Origin: JBBDJB01 sp040880125
GTDB lineage: Bacteria > Planctomycetota > Planctomycetia > Pirellulales > JBBDJB01
Length of the DNA stretch: 64,000 bases
NCBI GenBank assembly: GCA_040880125.1
Contig: JBBDJB010000012.1
Span: forward strand, 112,964 to 176,963
Direction: 5' to 3'
This document shows, piece after piece, positions 25,778 through 34,230 of this stretch. The stretch's first letter is position 1, and each line of letters opens with the position of its first letter. Both the position numbers and the translations under genes were made by a program. Under the pieces are notes generated by a model that was given only the letters and a program-made list of their open reading frames with translations, was not told the DNA's origin and did no database searches.

Positions 25778-27463
25778 ATGGTCATTCCTTCCTTCGAAAT
25801 ACGAATCGACGCTCCGTTGCACGAGCCGATGGGTGGTAAGCCGCTGTCGCCTGCGCAAGAGCGGTCCTTCGACAACTATCTGCAGGGCACTCGGCGAGAA
25901 CCAGTCGCGGCGCCGGAGCCGACGATCCAAGGGTGTTTCAACTACGAGGTTGAACAGAGCCAAACGCCCGGCCAAGCAGAGTTCGCGGGAGAGACCGCTC
26001 TGAAAAAACTTGCTGAGACGACATCAAAAGACGATGAGCCGCGGCAGGCACATTACGCCGGCGATGCAGATTCTTCTGCCGACGTGAAGGCCGATCAATT
26101 GGCCTCGAAAGAGGACGGCAAAGCGGGCTCCGAGGGAGAGGGCGAGCTCCCGGCCGACGGTGCGGAGAAGGAGCCCGGCGACGCTCAGCCCGAGGCGATT
26201 GCGGCGAGCCTGAATGGCGACAATTTCGTCCACTCGGCGGCAAAGCAAGACCACAGCGAAGCAGCGGCGCTCATCGATTCAGCCGATGAGCCAAATGCCG
26301 AGTCGGACGCAATGGAAAGCCGAAAAGCTAGCGAGGCTGACGCAAAGGACCCTGCAACGCGACAGAAGCCATTTGAAAACGCGCGTACAGGCGACACTAG
26401 GCAACAGGCAACTGACACCGACGAAGCCAAGGAAGAGCCTATCCGGGCGCAATCGGTGCAGTCGAACGAACGGGCTGTCGAGGAACTTGAAGCCGGAGAC
26501 GCTGCCTCCACTCAGCCAAAAGGTGATCCGAGCAGTGCCTCTCGCGCCAAGACGGACAATCGCGAAGCCCCGCTCGCAAAACAGCGAAGTAGTGAAACAA
26601 CCGAAAACGAGGCTGCCCTAAATCAAACCATAGTGGTTAACTCGACCGAGGATCTATCGGTTGCATTGGCTTCAGCCGACCAAGCAGAATCTCGGGCGAA
26701 AGCAAAGTTGCCGCAGCGTCAAAGCGCGGCGGTCAGCGCAAATGCGGCCGAGTCGAACATTCACTCGCCGCAGTCCGAAAGCCATACGCAGCCGACTTCG
26801 GCGCAATTCGAAACGCTGGCTGTTCAGGTGACTCCTTCCGCCGGCGAGCTTGTGATCGAGGAGGCGGCCTTGCTGGAATCGGAGCTGCTCGAAGTCGACG
26901 CATCGACGGCCAATAAGCAGTACGTAGAAACCCCCGCCGATCCGGCGCAGCGATCCGCCCTGGGGCGCTGGACCGACACGACGCAAACCAATGCTTCGCT
27001 GCCGTCGCCAGAGGCATCCGGCGCCGATCCGGCGCGGTTCGTGCAACGGGTGGCGCGAGCACTGCAGTCGCATCGCGAAGGCGACGGACCGATCCGGCTG
27101 CGGCTCAGCCCGCCGGAACTTGGCTCCTTACGGCTGGAAGTGAGCATGAAAGGCGGGGTGCTGACCGCCCGGATCGAGGCCGAAACACCGGCCACCCGTC
27201 ACTTGTTGATGGACAACCTGCCGGCGCTGCGCGACCGACTCGCGGAACAGAACATCAAAGTGGGCCGGCTCGACGTCGACCTGATGGACGCCTCCGGCGG
27301 CGGCTCGCAAGAGACCTCGTCGGGCGACTCTTCGGCACGTCGAGATCGTCCGGAAGTGCCGATCCGCGCAGAGCCAGTCGTGAATCGTTCGCCGGTGCAA
27401 AGCGTCCGGCCAGCGGCCTCGCGCGGTGTCATTGCTGACGGTCGGTTGAACGTCGTCGTCTAA
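25778..27463 (+). CDS. fliK: Flagellar hook-length control protein FliK
   Basis: A 561-residue secreted ruler protein. Residues ~60-420 are long, low-complexity and rich in E, A, S, D and Q, as expected for the length-measuring N-terminal part. The C-terminal Flg_hook domain is clear: GPIRLRLSPPELGSLRLEVS, then LTARIEAETPATRHLLMDNL and LPALRDRLAEQNIKVGRLDV. It stops hook growth and switches FlhB to filament-type export. The gene is followed by flgD and flgE, its natural partners. The ruler is longer than the 405-residue E. coli protein, in line with the very large hook protein encoded here. Confidence 0.92.
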   Translation: MVIPSFEIRIDAPLHEPMGGKPLSPAQERSFDNYLQGTRREPVAAPEPTIQGCFNYEVEQSQTPGQAEFAGETALKKLAETTSKDDEPRQAHYAGDADSSADVKADQLASKEDGKAGSEGEGELPADGAEKEPGDAQPEAIAASLNGDNFVHSAAKQDHSEAAALIDSADEPNAESDAMESRKASEADAKDPATRQKPFENARTGDTRQQATDTDEAKEEPIRAQSVQSNERAVEELEAGDAASTQPKGDPSSASRAKTDNREAPLAKQRSSETTENEAALNQTIVVNSTEDLSVALASADQAESRAKAKLPQRQSAAVSANAAESNIHSPQSESHTQPTSAQFETLAVQVTPSAGELVIEEAALLESELLEVDASTANKQYVETPADPAQRSALGRWTDTTQTNASLPSPEASGADPARFVQRVARALQSHREGDGPIRLRLSPPELGSLRLEVSMKGGVLTARIEAETPATRHLLMDNLPALRDRLAEQNIKVGRLDVDLMDASGGGSQETSSGDSSARRDRPEVPIRAEPVVNRSPVQSVRPAASRGVIADGRLNVVV

Positions 27464-27482
27464 TCCAGTCTCGAGGTCAATC

Positions 27483-28256
27483 ATGAGCCAGATTCCTTCC
27501 GTTGGGACGAACCCGACGAGTTCCAGCTCATCCGATCCAACGGCCGATGCATTGGGTGGATTGGATATGCGGGACTTTCTCGACTTGATGATTGCGGAGC
27601 TACAGAACCAGGATCCGCTCAATCCGCTGGAGAACAGCGAAATGCTTCAGCAGATTGGGCAGATGCGCGAGATCGGCGCCACCCAGGGTCTGACCGAGAC
27701 ACTCAACGCTGTGCTGCTCGGGCAGAACATCAGCAGCGCCAGCAACCTGATTGGCGCCGAGGTTCGCGCACTGACCGACACCGGTGAAACCGCCTCGGGC
27801 GTAGTTCAGCGAATCACCATCACCGACGGAAAGCCCAATCTTTATCTGGAAAGCGGGGCAGCGGCCGAGCCGGCCACAGGGCCGGGCGCACTGGAATCCG
27901 GAACCTACAAATACCGTGTGGTCGTCACCGGTGAGGACGGCAATGAGCAGCCGCTTGCGTACGACGTCGGCACCGCCACGGTGGAAGGCGAGCCGGACAT
28001 TGACCAAGCCATCCAGTTGCTGAACCTGCCGGAGACAGCCGGCCTGAAGAAAATCTACCGCACCGACGCCACCGGCAGCGGCGATTACTTCCTGCTGAAT
28101 ACTATCGCCGGCAACCTGACAACCTACGTCGACGGAGCCGCCGACTCGCAGCTCTCATCGGTGGCTTTGACCAAGGAATCCGGCGGCCGTCTTGCGCATC
28201 GCGTGCACACCGTCCAGCTCAAAAATGTCTCCGAAATTCACGCTTCGGCTCACTAG
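27483..28256 (+). CDS. flgD: Hook cap protein FlgD with an inserted beta-domain
   Basis: A 257-residue hook assembly scaffold. The N-terminal part has the FlgD signature FLDLMIAELQNQDPLNPLEN, then EMLQQIGQMREIGATQGLTE. The C-terminal barrel starts LIGAEVRALTDTGETASGVV and TITDGKPNLYLESG, and ends VHTVQLKNVSEIHAS. Between these halves (about residues 135-223) sits an extra domain (GTYKYRVVVTGEDGNEQPLA ... LLNLPETAGLKKIYRTDATG ... DYFLLNTIAGNLTTYVDGA) that is closely related to two repeats in FlgE. FlgD caps the growing hook and is lost when it is finished. The insertion is the unusual point. Confidence 0.93.
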   Translation: MSQIPSVGTNPTSSSSSDPTADALGGLDMRDFLDLMIAELQNQDPLNPLENSEMLQQIGQMREIGATQGLTETLNAVLLGQNISSASNLIGAEVRALTDTGETASGVVQRITITDGKPNLYLESGAAAEPATGPGALESGTYKYRVVVTGEDGNEQPLAYDVGTATVEGEPDIDQAIQLLNLPETAGLKKIYRTDATGSGDYFLLNTIAGNLTTYVDGAADSQLSSVALTKESGGRLAHRVHTVQLKNVSEIHASAH

Positions 28257-28334
28257 AAAGTTACCGGCGCATCCTGCGGGCGTCTTCACGGCGAATCACA
28301 GTCACTACACAGAATATTCGAGGGGGAGTAAGCC

Positions 28335-30749
28335 ATGGGTCTGCAATCCGCTTTAAGCACGGCGCTGACCGGAATGACGGCCGCGGAAACGACGATCGAC
28401 GTTGTCGGCAATAACGTCGCCAACTCAAACACGGTCGGCTTCAAAGCTTCCGAGGCGATCTTCGCCTCGCAGTTCCTGCAGACGCAGAGCCTAGGATCGT
28501 TCCCCACCGAAACCCGCGGCGGTACGAACCCACGCCAGATCGGATTGGGTACGAAGGTCGCGGAGATCTCGCCGGACTTCACCCAGGGCACAATCGAAGT
28601 GAGCGCCAATCCGCTAGACTTGGCCATCCAGGGCGACGGCTTTCTCATCGTGCAGGGAGGTCAGGGCGAGCAGCTCTACACCCGCAATGGTCAACTCAAG
28701 CTGAACGCCGATAACGAACTGGTCACCACGACGGGCCAGCGGGTGTTGGGCTTCGGTGTGGACGATGACTTTCAGATTCAGCGCACCGGACTGGAAGCGA
28801 TGGAGATCCCGCTCGGGTCGGCGGCCGTCGCTCAGGCCACGCAGAATGTTTTTCTACAGGGAACGCTGCGTCCGCCGGCTCCCGGCGAGGTCGACAGCAT
28901 CGTCCCCGGCATAATTGAGTCGGCCGTGTTGAGTGACGGCTCGATCGAAGTGCCGCCCAACATGGCGGACTCGGACATAAACGCGATCAATCCGCCCGCC
29001 TCGACCACAACGGCCGCCGTCGGCGCTGCCGGCGGAACGATCACCGTCGGCGACTACACGTATCGCGTCACGTTTGTGGACGCGGACGGAAACGAGGGCC
29101 CGGCCAGCATCGAGATCGGCCCAGTGACCAATGCCGGCGGGCAGGAAATCGACCTGTCCAACATCCCGCAGGCCGACGGCACTACGTTCGTCGACCGAAA
29201 CATTTACCGCGCGAACTCGGCCGGCAGCGGCGACTTTGAATTTGTCGGCAGCATTGGAGACGCCACGACGACGGCATTCACCGACTCGGTGGGCGATGCC
29301 GGCCTGCCCGGCGGCACGCTCGAGCAAACGACGCTCGATGAGGCCAATTACACCTACTACGTGACGTTTTTCAATACATCGAGCGGGTTGGAAAGCCGCC
29401 CCACGGCACAGATCGGTCCGGAGTCGGTGACCATCGAAGGCCGCATGATCCGCCTGGAGAACATCCCGCAACCGGCGTCCGGGGGCGAATTCAATGCGGT
29501 GCGGGTCTACCGGAACCTCGCGAGTGACGACAGCTCCTTCTATCGCATTGCGGAGTTGACCGGCGGCGAATCGTCGCACATCGACGGTGCGATTGATGCC
29601 GACATTGAAGTTCCCGGTAATGAAATCAACCTTGATGGCCCGACGGTCAGCTTCGGGTTGAGTCTGCTGGACGTCGTAAGGCGCGAAGGGACGACGTATC
29701 AAAACGTCTTTGAGGAGGGCACGCTGTCGTTCACCCCCAAGAAAGGCGGGCGCTCGCTGGCAACGCAAGAACTCGCCATCACCCCGACCACGACAGTCCA
29801 GGATCTGGTCAACTTCATGCAACAGGCGATGGGCATTCAGGAGACCAGCCCCGATCCGAACTTTCCCATCCCCGGCAATCCGGGCGGGTTGGTGAACGCC
29901 GATGGACGGATTGAGTTTGTTTCGAACAATGGCGTCGACAGCGAGCTGCAAGTCGATCTTTCGGCGTTTCAACTGACAACCGCTGCCGGCTTGGTGAAAA
30001 GCGTACCGCTTGGATTCACTAAGACCCAGGATGCGGTCGGCGAGAGCGCCGTCACGGACTTCGTCGTCTACGATAGCCTCGGCATCCCGCTGAACGTCCG
30101 CCTGACTGCGGTGCTCGAGTCGACCGACGGCAACTCCACGACGTATCGCTGGTACGCGGATTCGCCGGACAACGATCCCGACTCCGGCGCCGGCATCGCC
30201 GTCGGCACAGGTGTGGTGACTTTCGACGGCTCGGGCAGCGTAACCTCGGTCAGCAATTCGACCGTGTCGGTCGATCGTGCCAATGTCTCTTCGGCGTCAC
30301 CGCTGCAGTTCGAGCTTGACTTTTCGCAGACGTCCGGACTGGACACCGGCCAGAGCAGTATAGCCGCCTCGCGGCAGGACGGATCGGGCGCCGGAACGCT
30401 GACTAGCTTTATCATCACCGAAAGCGGCGCGATCCGCGGCGTGTTTAGCAACGGCATCGCCCGCGACCTGGGGCAGATTCGCCTGGCGCGCTTTTCCAAT
30501 AACTCTGGCCTGGAACAGGTGGGCGATAACCTGTTCGCTTCCGGCGTCAATTCCGGCCTGCCGGTGGAAGGCGATCCGGGCGAGCAGGGCATTGGCACGA
30601 TCAGTGCCGGGGCGGTCGAGCTTTCCAATACCGACATCGGGCAGAACCTGATTGAGCTGATTTTGGCGTCGACGCAGTACCGGGGCGGCACGCGCGTCAT
30701 CACGGCCGTGCAACAACTATTCGACGAACTGTTGGCGCTGCGGCGCTAA
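28335..30749 (+). CDS. flgE: Flagellar hook protein FlgE, large, with two inserted beta-domains
   Basis: At 804 residues this is about twice the E. coli hook protein. The N-terminal motif ALTGMTAAETTIDVVGNNVANSNTVGFK and the C-terminal helix (LSNTDIGQNLIELILASTQY, then RGGTRVITAVQQLFDELLAL) are those of hook/rod proteins. Residues ~232-325 (GDYTYRVTFVDADGNEGPAS ... LSNIPQADG ... RNIYRANSAGSGDFEFVG) and ~334-425 (NYTYYVTFFNTSSGLESRPT ... LENIPQP ... VRVYRNLASDDSSFYRIAEL) are two related beta-domains, also like the insert in FlgD. A further domain (residues ~440-640) lies before the standard FlgE D1 part. The ATG at 28335 is preceded by GAGGGGGAG. Confidence 0.93.
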   Translation: MGLQSALSTALTGMTAAETTIDVVGNNVANSNTVGFKASEAIFASQFLQTQSLGSFPTETRGGTNPRQIGLGTKVAEISPDFTQGTIEVSANPLDLAIQGDGFLIVQGGQGEQLYTRNGQLKLNADNELVTTTGQRVLGFGVDDDFQIQRTGLEAMEIPLGSAAVAQATQNVFLQGTLRPPAPGEVDSIVPGIIESAVLSDGSIEVPPNMADSDINAINPPASTTTAAVGAAGGTITVGDYTYRVTFVDADGNEGPASIEIGPVTNAGGQEIDLSNIPQADGTTFVDRNIYRANSAGSGDFEFVGSIGDATTTAFTDSVGDAGLPGGTLEQTTLDEANYTYYVTFFNTSSGLESRPTAQIGPESVTIEGRMIRLENIPQPASGGEFNAVRVYRNLASDDSSFYRIAELTGGESSHIDGAIDADIEVPGNEINLDGPTVSFGLSLLDVVRREGTTYQNVFEEGTLSFTPKKGGRSLATQELAITPTTTVQDLVNFMQQAMGIQETSPDPNFPIPGNPGGLVNADGRIEFVSNNGVDSELQVDLSAFQLTTAAGLVKSVPLGFTKTQDAVGESAVTDFVVYDSLGIPLNVRLTAVLESTDGNSTTYRWYADSPDNDPDSGAGIAVGTGVVTFDGSGSVTSVSNSTVSVDRANVSSASPLQFELDFSQTSGLDTGQSSIAASRQDGSGAGTLTSFIITESGAIRGVFSNGIARDLGQIRLARFSNNSGLEQVGDNLFASGVNSGLPVEGDPGEQGIGTISAGAVELSNTDIGQNLIELILASTQYRGGTRVITAVQQLFDELLALRR

Positions 30750-30829
30750 GCAATTCGCCGGTATTGGGCAGAGCCGTCGGCCGCAACGGATGCTGCCAGA
30801 CTCCGGACGACAAATTGAGGTGGCTGGGC

Positions 30830-31078
30830 ATGATCAAACTCACGCGGCTCGGCGGCGAGCCGTTTATTCTCAACGCCGAACTGATCCAGTACGTCGAGTC
30901 ACGGCCTGACACGTTTGTGACACTCACCACCGGCGAGCGTGTCGTGGTGGCCGAGTCGGCCGATGAAGTGCTGCGCCGCGCCGTCGCGTATCAACAGACG
31001 AAGTATCTCATCCCGAATCCGCGTCCGGCGCAGGAAGTAAATCTGAATCCGGCGCGATCCGCGCAAGGAACATCGTAG
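30830..31078 (+). CDS. flbD: FlbD-family flagellar protein
   Basis: An 82-residue protein from the ATG at 30830 (GAGG 9 bases upstream). MIKLTRLGGEPFILNAELIQYVESRPDTFVTLTTGERVVVAESADEVLRR is a typical FlbD beginning: I-x-L-T-R-L-x-G, then ELIxxVE, DTxVxLxxG and xVxES. Function is unclear; the family is found next to motA in many flagellar clusters. It is not the NtrC-type FlbD of Caulobacter. It ends 2 bases before motA. Confidence 0.85.
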   Translation: MIKLTRLGGEPFILNAELIQYVESRPDTFVTLTTGERVVVAESADEVLRRAVAYQQTKYLIPNPRPAQEVNLNPARSAQGTS

Positions 31079-31080
31079 CC

Positions 31081-31854
31081 ATGGACCTCGGATCGGTCAT
31101 TGGCGTCGTGGTCGCCTGCGGTTTGATCGTCGTCTCGATCGTCCTGGCAGGCGCATCGTTTGGCGCTTTTGTCGACTACCCATCAATGATGGTCGTCATC
31201 GGCGGGTCGATCGCCGCGGCGATGATCAGCTTCCCGCTGCGCACGTTCCTGGGGGTCGGCAAGGTCACGAAGATTGTCTTCTTGAACCGCGTCTCGAACA
31301 TCCCGGAGCTGATCGACACGATCGTCAGCCTGGCCGAAACGGCCCGGCGCGACGGACTTTTGGCTCTGGAATCGCGGCTTGATGAAATCAACAACGATTT
31401 CATCGTGCTGGGAATTCAAATGGCAGTCGACGGGACCCGGCCCGAGGTGATCGAGGACATCATGCGCACGGAGGTCGACGCGGTCGCCACGCGGCACCGC
31501 GACGGCAAGAGCGTACTGGACCAGATGGGCCGTTTTGCCCCTGCATTCGGCATGATCGGAACCCTGATGGGCCTAATCATCATGCTGGGCAACATGAGCG
31601 ACCCTTCCAGCATCGGCCAGGGGATGGCCGTCGCCTTGATTACTACCCTTTATGGGGCGATTTCTTCCAACGTCTTTTTCCTTCCGTTCGCGGAAAAGCT
31701 AGGTTTCCTTAACAAGCAGGAACTGTTGGCGATGGAGATCATCATCCGCGGGATCATGGGGATCCAGTCGGGTGACAACCCTCGCGTGATCGCGCAAAAG
31801 CTCAACACGTTCCTGCCGCCGAAGCTGCGGGCCGGTGCCCAGGAGGCAGCCTAG
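31081..31854 (+). CDS. motA: Flagellar stator protein MotA (PomA-like)
   Basis: A 257-residue MotA/TolQ-family protein with four membrane helices (for example GVVVACGLIVVSIVLAGASF near the start and FGMIGTLMGLIIMLGNM near residue 160). The conserved loop after the second helix carries charged residues (ARRDGLLALESRLDEINNDF), and the family region HRDGKSVLDQMGRFAPAFGM precedes helix 3. MotA contacts FliG; five copies surround two MotB. It is 2 bases after flbD and 2 bases before motB, so translation is coupled. The PomA-like features (short loop, no extra tail) could mean sodium use, which sequence alone does not settle. Confidence 0.93.
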   Translation: MDLGSVIGVVVACGLIVVSIVLAGASFGAFVDYPSMMVVIGGSIAAAMISFPLRTFLGVGKVTKIVFLNRVSNIPELIDTIVSLAETARRDGLLALESRLDEINNDFIVLGIQMAVDGTRPEVIEDIMRTEVDAVATRHRDGKSVLDQMGRFAPAFGMIGTLMGLIIMLGNMSDPSSIGQGMAVALITTLYGAISSNVFFLPFAEKLGFLNKQELLAMEIIIRGIMGIQSGDNPRVIAQKLNTFLPPKLRAGAQEAA

Positions 31855-31856
31855 GC

Positions 31857-32603
31857 ATGGCAGTCGAAGAAGAGGATGCGATTGCGATTCCGGAATGGGT
31901 CGTGACCTTCGGCGACATGATGTCGCTGCTGCTCACGTTTTTCATCATGCTCGTCTCGATGAGCGAGATTAAGCAGGAGGAACAGTTTCAGGCACTGGTC
32001 GAGTCGATGCGGCGCCAGTTCGGCCATGACACAGCGCTGTTGAGCCTGGCCCCCGGCAGTTCGCGCCCGCGCAACTCGAACCTGCCTAACCTGGCCAGCC
32101 TGGGCCGAGCGAAGCGCCTTGATACGATGAGCGGAGGCGACAAAGTGCGTGCGCCCTCGGGCGAAAACCGACGGGTTCGTACGGTGCGGCCCGGTCAAAA
32201 CGTAACGGTCGGCGGCGTCATCTACTTCGACGAAGGCAGCGCGAACCTGACAGACGACAGTAAGATTCAGCTTCAGATCATCGCCCAAGAAATTAGCGGA
32301 AAACCCCAAAAAGTAGAGGTGCGCGGACATACGACCAGGCGCCCCGTGGCGCCCGACTCGCCATACTACAACGACAACTGGGATTTGGCTTACGCCAGAT
32401 GCCGCAGCGTAGTGGAGTTTTTAGTAAACGAACAGGGGATTGACCGCACGCGTGTCCGCATGGCCGTGGCCGGCGAAAACGAGCCCGTGTACATGGGCAC
32501 CGACCCGGAATCGATTCGGAAAAACGGGCGCGTGGAAGTCAGTCTGCTTGACGAACGCGTGGAAGACCTGGAGGGCGATCCACTCGAAGCGTCTCCCGAT
32601 TGA
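31857..32603 (+). CDS. motB: Flagellar stator protein MotB (OmpA-type peptidoglycan binding)
   Basis: A 248-residue protein. The membrane helix is WVVTFGDMMSLLLTFFIMLV with the ion-binding Asp20 in FGDMM. The C-terminal OmpA-like domain contains VIYFDEGSANLTDDSKIQLQ, VEVRGHTTRRPVAPDSPYYN, DLAYARCRSVVEFLVNEQGI and NEPVYMGTDPESIRKNGRVE, i.e. the residues that grip peptidoglycan. It anchors the stator and conducts ions with MotA. The presence of a complete OmpA-type domain, together with the amidase at 10742, supports a peptidoglycan layer in this organism. Confidence 0.94.
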   Translation: MAVEEEDAIAIPEWVVTFGDMMSLLLTFFIMLVSMSEIKQEEQFQALVESMRRQFGHDTALLSLAPGSSRPRNSNLPNLASLGRAKRLDTMSGGDKVRAPSGENRRVRTVRPGQNVTVGGVIYFDEGSANLTDDSKIQLQIIAQEISGKPQKVEVRGHTTRRPVAPDSPYYNDNWDLAYARCRSVVEFLVNEQGIDRTRVRMAVAGENEPVYMGTDPESIRKNGRVEVSLLDERVEDLEGDPLEASPD

Positions 32604-32670
32604 CCTGGCGAGACGGCGCGCGACATGGCGGTCGGCGGGCCGGCGCCCAAAACAGGCAGCAGAATGACCG

Positions 32671-33246
32671 ATGGCTGACCAGACCGTCAACGTTGAGGAA
32701 GTTTTCTCCAGCGAAGCCCCGCACACCGGTGGCAGTCCGTGGTTCGGCCGCATCAAGGTCGTCGGGTTTCTGTTGGTGGTGATCGCCGTCGAGTGCGCGC
32801 TGGCCGCGATGTTCATCCCTTCGGCGACGGAGACCGAGGCGATGGCGCAAGCAATGCTGGCGCCAGAGGCGGAAGGCGATCGGCTGCCGGTTGAGCCCCT
32901 GGCACTAGCGGCGGAGCCGGAGCTGGAAAAGATCGAGGTCGATCTAGGCGAATTCCACGTGGCTTCTTTCCAGCCGCTTTCGAACACGACGCTGCAGATC
33001 GATTTTCATCTGTATGGCACGATTCTGCTGGAAGAAGAGCACATCTTCAAAGAGTTGTTGGAGGAAAAAGAGCAAAGGGTCCGTGACCAAATCCTCACCT
33101 CGATCCGCAGCGCCGAAGTGACCGACCTGACCGACGCTGGGTTGGGCTTGATCAAACGCAAGATTTTGGAGACAACTAACCGCACGCTGGGCCGGTCGGT
33201 GCTCCAAGAGGTCATCTTCAGCAACTTCTCGTTCGTCGAGCAATAA
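32671..33246 (+). CDS. fliL: FliL-like flagellar basal-body protein
   Basis: A 191-residue protein with one membrane helix (IKVVGFLLVVIAVECALAAM, about residues 28-47) and a periplasmic part. The C-terminal region VRDQILTSIRSAEVTDLTDAGLGLIKRKILETTNRTLGR matches the FliL pattern (xLRDxxxxxLxxxxxxxLxxxxGxxxLKxxIxxxxN), and ends VLQEVIFSNFSFVEQ, the FliL-type end. FliL surrounds the stator and raises torque. It follows motB by 67 bases. The position, one gene upstream of fliN, is where fliL-fliM-fliN is usual; fliM is not found here. Confidence 0.85.
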   Translation: MADQTVNVEEVFSSEAPHTGGSPWFGRIKVVGFLLVVIAVECALAAMFIPSATETEAMAQAMLAPEAEGDRLPVEPLALAAEPELEKIEVDLGEFHVASFQPLSNTTLQIDFHLYGTILLEEEHIFKELLEEKEQRVRDQILTSIRSAEVTDLTDAGLGLIKRKILETTNRTLGRSVLQEVIFSNFSFVEQ

Positions 33247-33424
33247 TCGCGTCCGTTGCACGGTCGCCAGCATTGCGCGCCAGCTGCCAGTCAGGCCGAA
33301 GTCACCGCCGCCAAGCGTGCTTAGAAGGCCTATCGCCGCATACGTAGTAGGCCGTTGAAATTCGCCAGGAAGGCGATGATCCGTCCGCGCGAGGAATTGG
33401 GCAGACGCCCGGGAAAGGATGCCC

Positions 33425-34090
33425 ATGGCCGATGATTCAAAAAAAATCGACCAGGACGAGGTCGAGGAACTGCTTAAGCAGGCCCAGGGCGAGGCCACGC
33501 CTTCCGGCGGTGATGCTCCTTCGGCATCGCTCAACCCGGAGGAGGCGAGCGCACTGAGAGATTCTGCCGAGCACTCCTCACGGCATTCGTCGACCACTGA
33601 AACGCAGTGCGAAGTGCAGGACGCCGCCACTGCTGCCTCGCGCGCAGCGAAGAACCCCACGGTGGATTCGGCTGGCTCGGGACCCGCGAGCATCTCGCCA
33701 GGCGACATCGAGTACCTGATCCAGCAGGCCGAACAGGCGATCTCGTCAATCGATGAGCCGCTGGACACGAACCGTGAACTGCAAGGCATCTCCGCCTACC
33801 GCTTTCAGCAGTTCAGCGGCAGCCCGGCTTCGACCGAAGTGGCGACGCTGGATCTGATGCGCGAAGTGGAGCTGGATCTGAAGATCGAGCTGGGCCGGAC
33901 GCAGATGTACCTGGAGGAAGTGCTCAAGCTCAAGAAGGGATCGGTTGTGCCGCTGGATAAGTTAGCCGGCGACCCGGTGGACATTTATGTCAACGGGCGG
34001 CTGATCGCTCGGGGCGAAGTGCTAGTATTGAACGACAACTTTTGCGTTCGCGTGGGTGAGTTAATCGTGGCCGAGCCGGCCGCGACGTAA
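33425..34090 (+). CDS. fliN: Flagellar motor switch protein FliN with FliM-like N-terminal motifs
   Basis: A 221-residue C-ring protein from the ATG at 33425 (GGAAAGGA upstream). The C-terminal ~75 residues are a normal SpoA/FliN domain: DLMREVELDLKIELGRTQMY, LKLKKGSVVPLDKLAGDPVD, IYVNGRLIARGEVLVLNDNF, CVRVGELI. The first residues, MADDSKKIDQDEVEELLKQA, look like the FliM N-terminus (E. coli MGDSILSQAEIDALLN), which binds phosphorylated CheY. A second, similar stretch (ISPGDIEYLIQQAEQ, residues ~90-104) follows a linker. Typical FliN has ~110-140 residues. With fliM absent beside it, this protein may combine roles as FliY does in Bacillus, though no CheC-type domain is visible. Confidence 0.88.
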   Translation: MADDSKKIDQDEVEELLKQAQGEATPSGGDAPSASLNPEEASALRDSAEHSSRHSSTTETQCEVQDAATAASRAAKNPTVDSAGSGPASISPGDIEYLIQQAEQAISSIDEPLDTNRELQGISAYRFQQFSGSPASTEVATLDLMREVELDLKIELGRTQMYLEEVLKLKKGSVVPLDKLAGDPVDIYVNGRLIARGEVLVLNDNFCVRVGELIVAEPAAT

Positions 34091-34230
34091 CGCTTTTCTT
34101 CACAACCGGTTCTCGTGGGCGACGCTTTTCTGCCGCCCGAGGACAGCAGTAATCAAAGAGTTTCGCACATCGAATATCGGCGCCATTGCAGCGCCGGCTT
34201 CAGCAATTCCGGCCATTTGGACGAGCAAGG

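Noticed and set aside
28854..29972. 372-codon minus-strand frame opposite flgE
   Set aside because: Antisense shadow of the large flgE gene; no start signal or domain.
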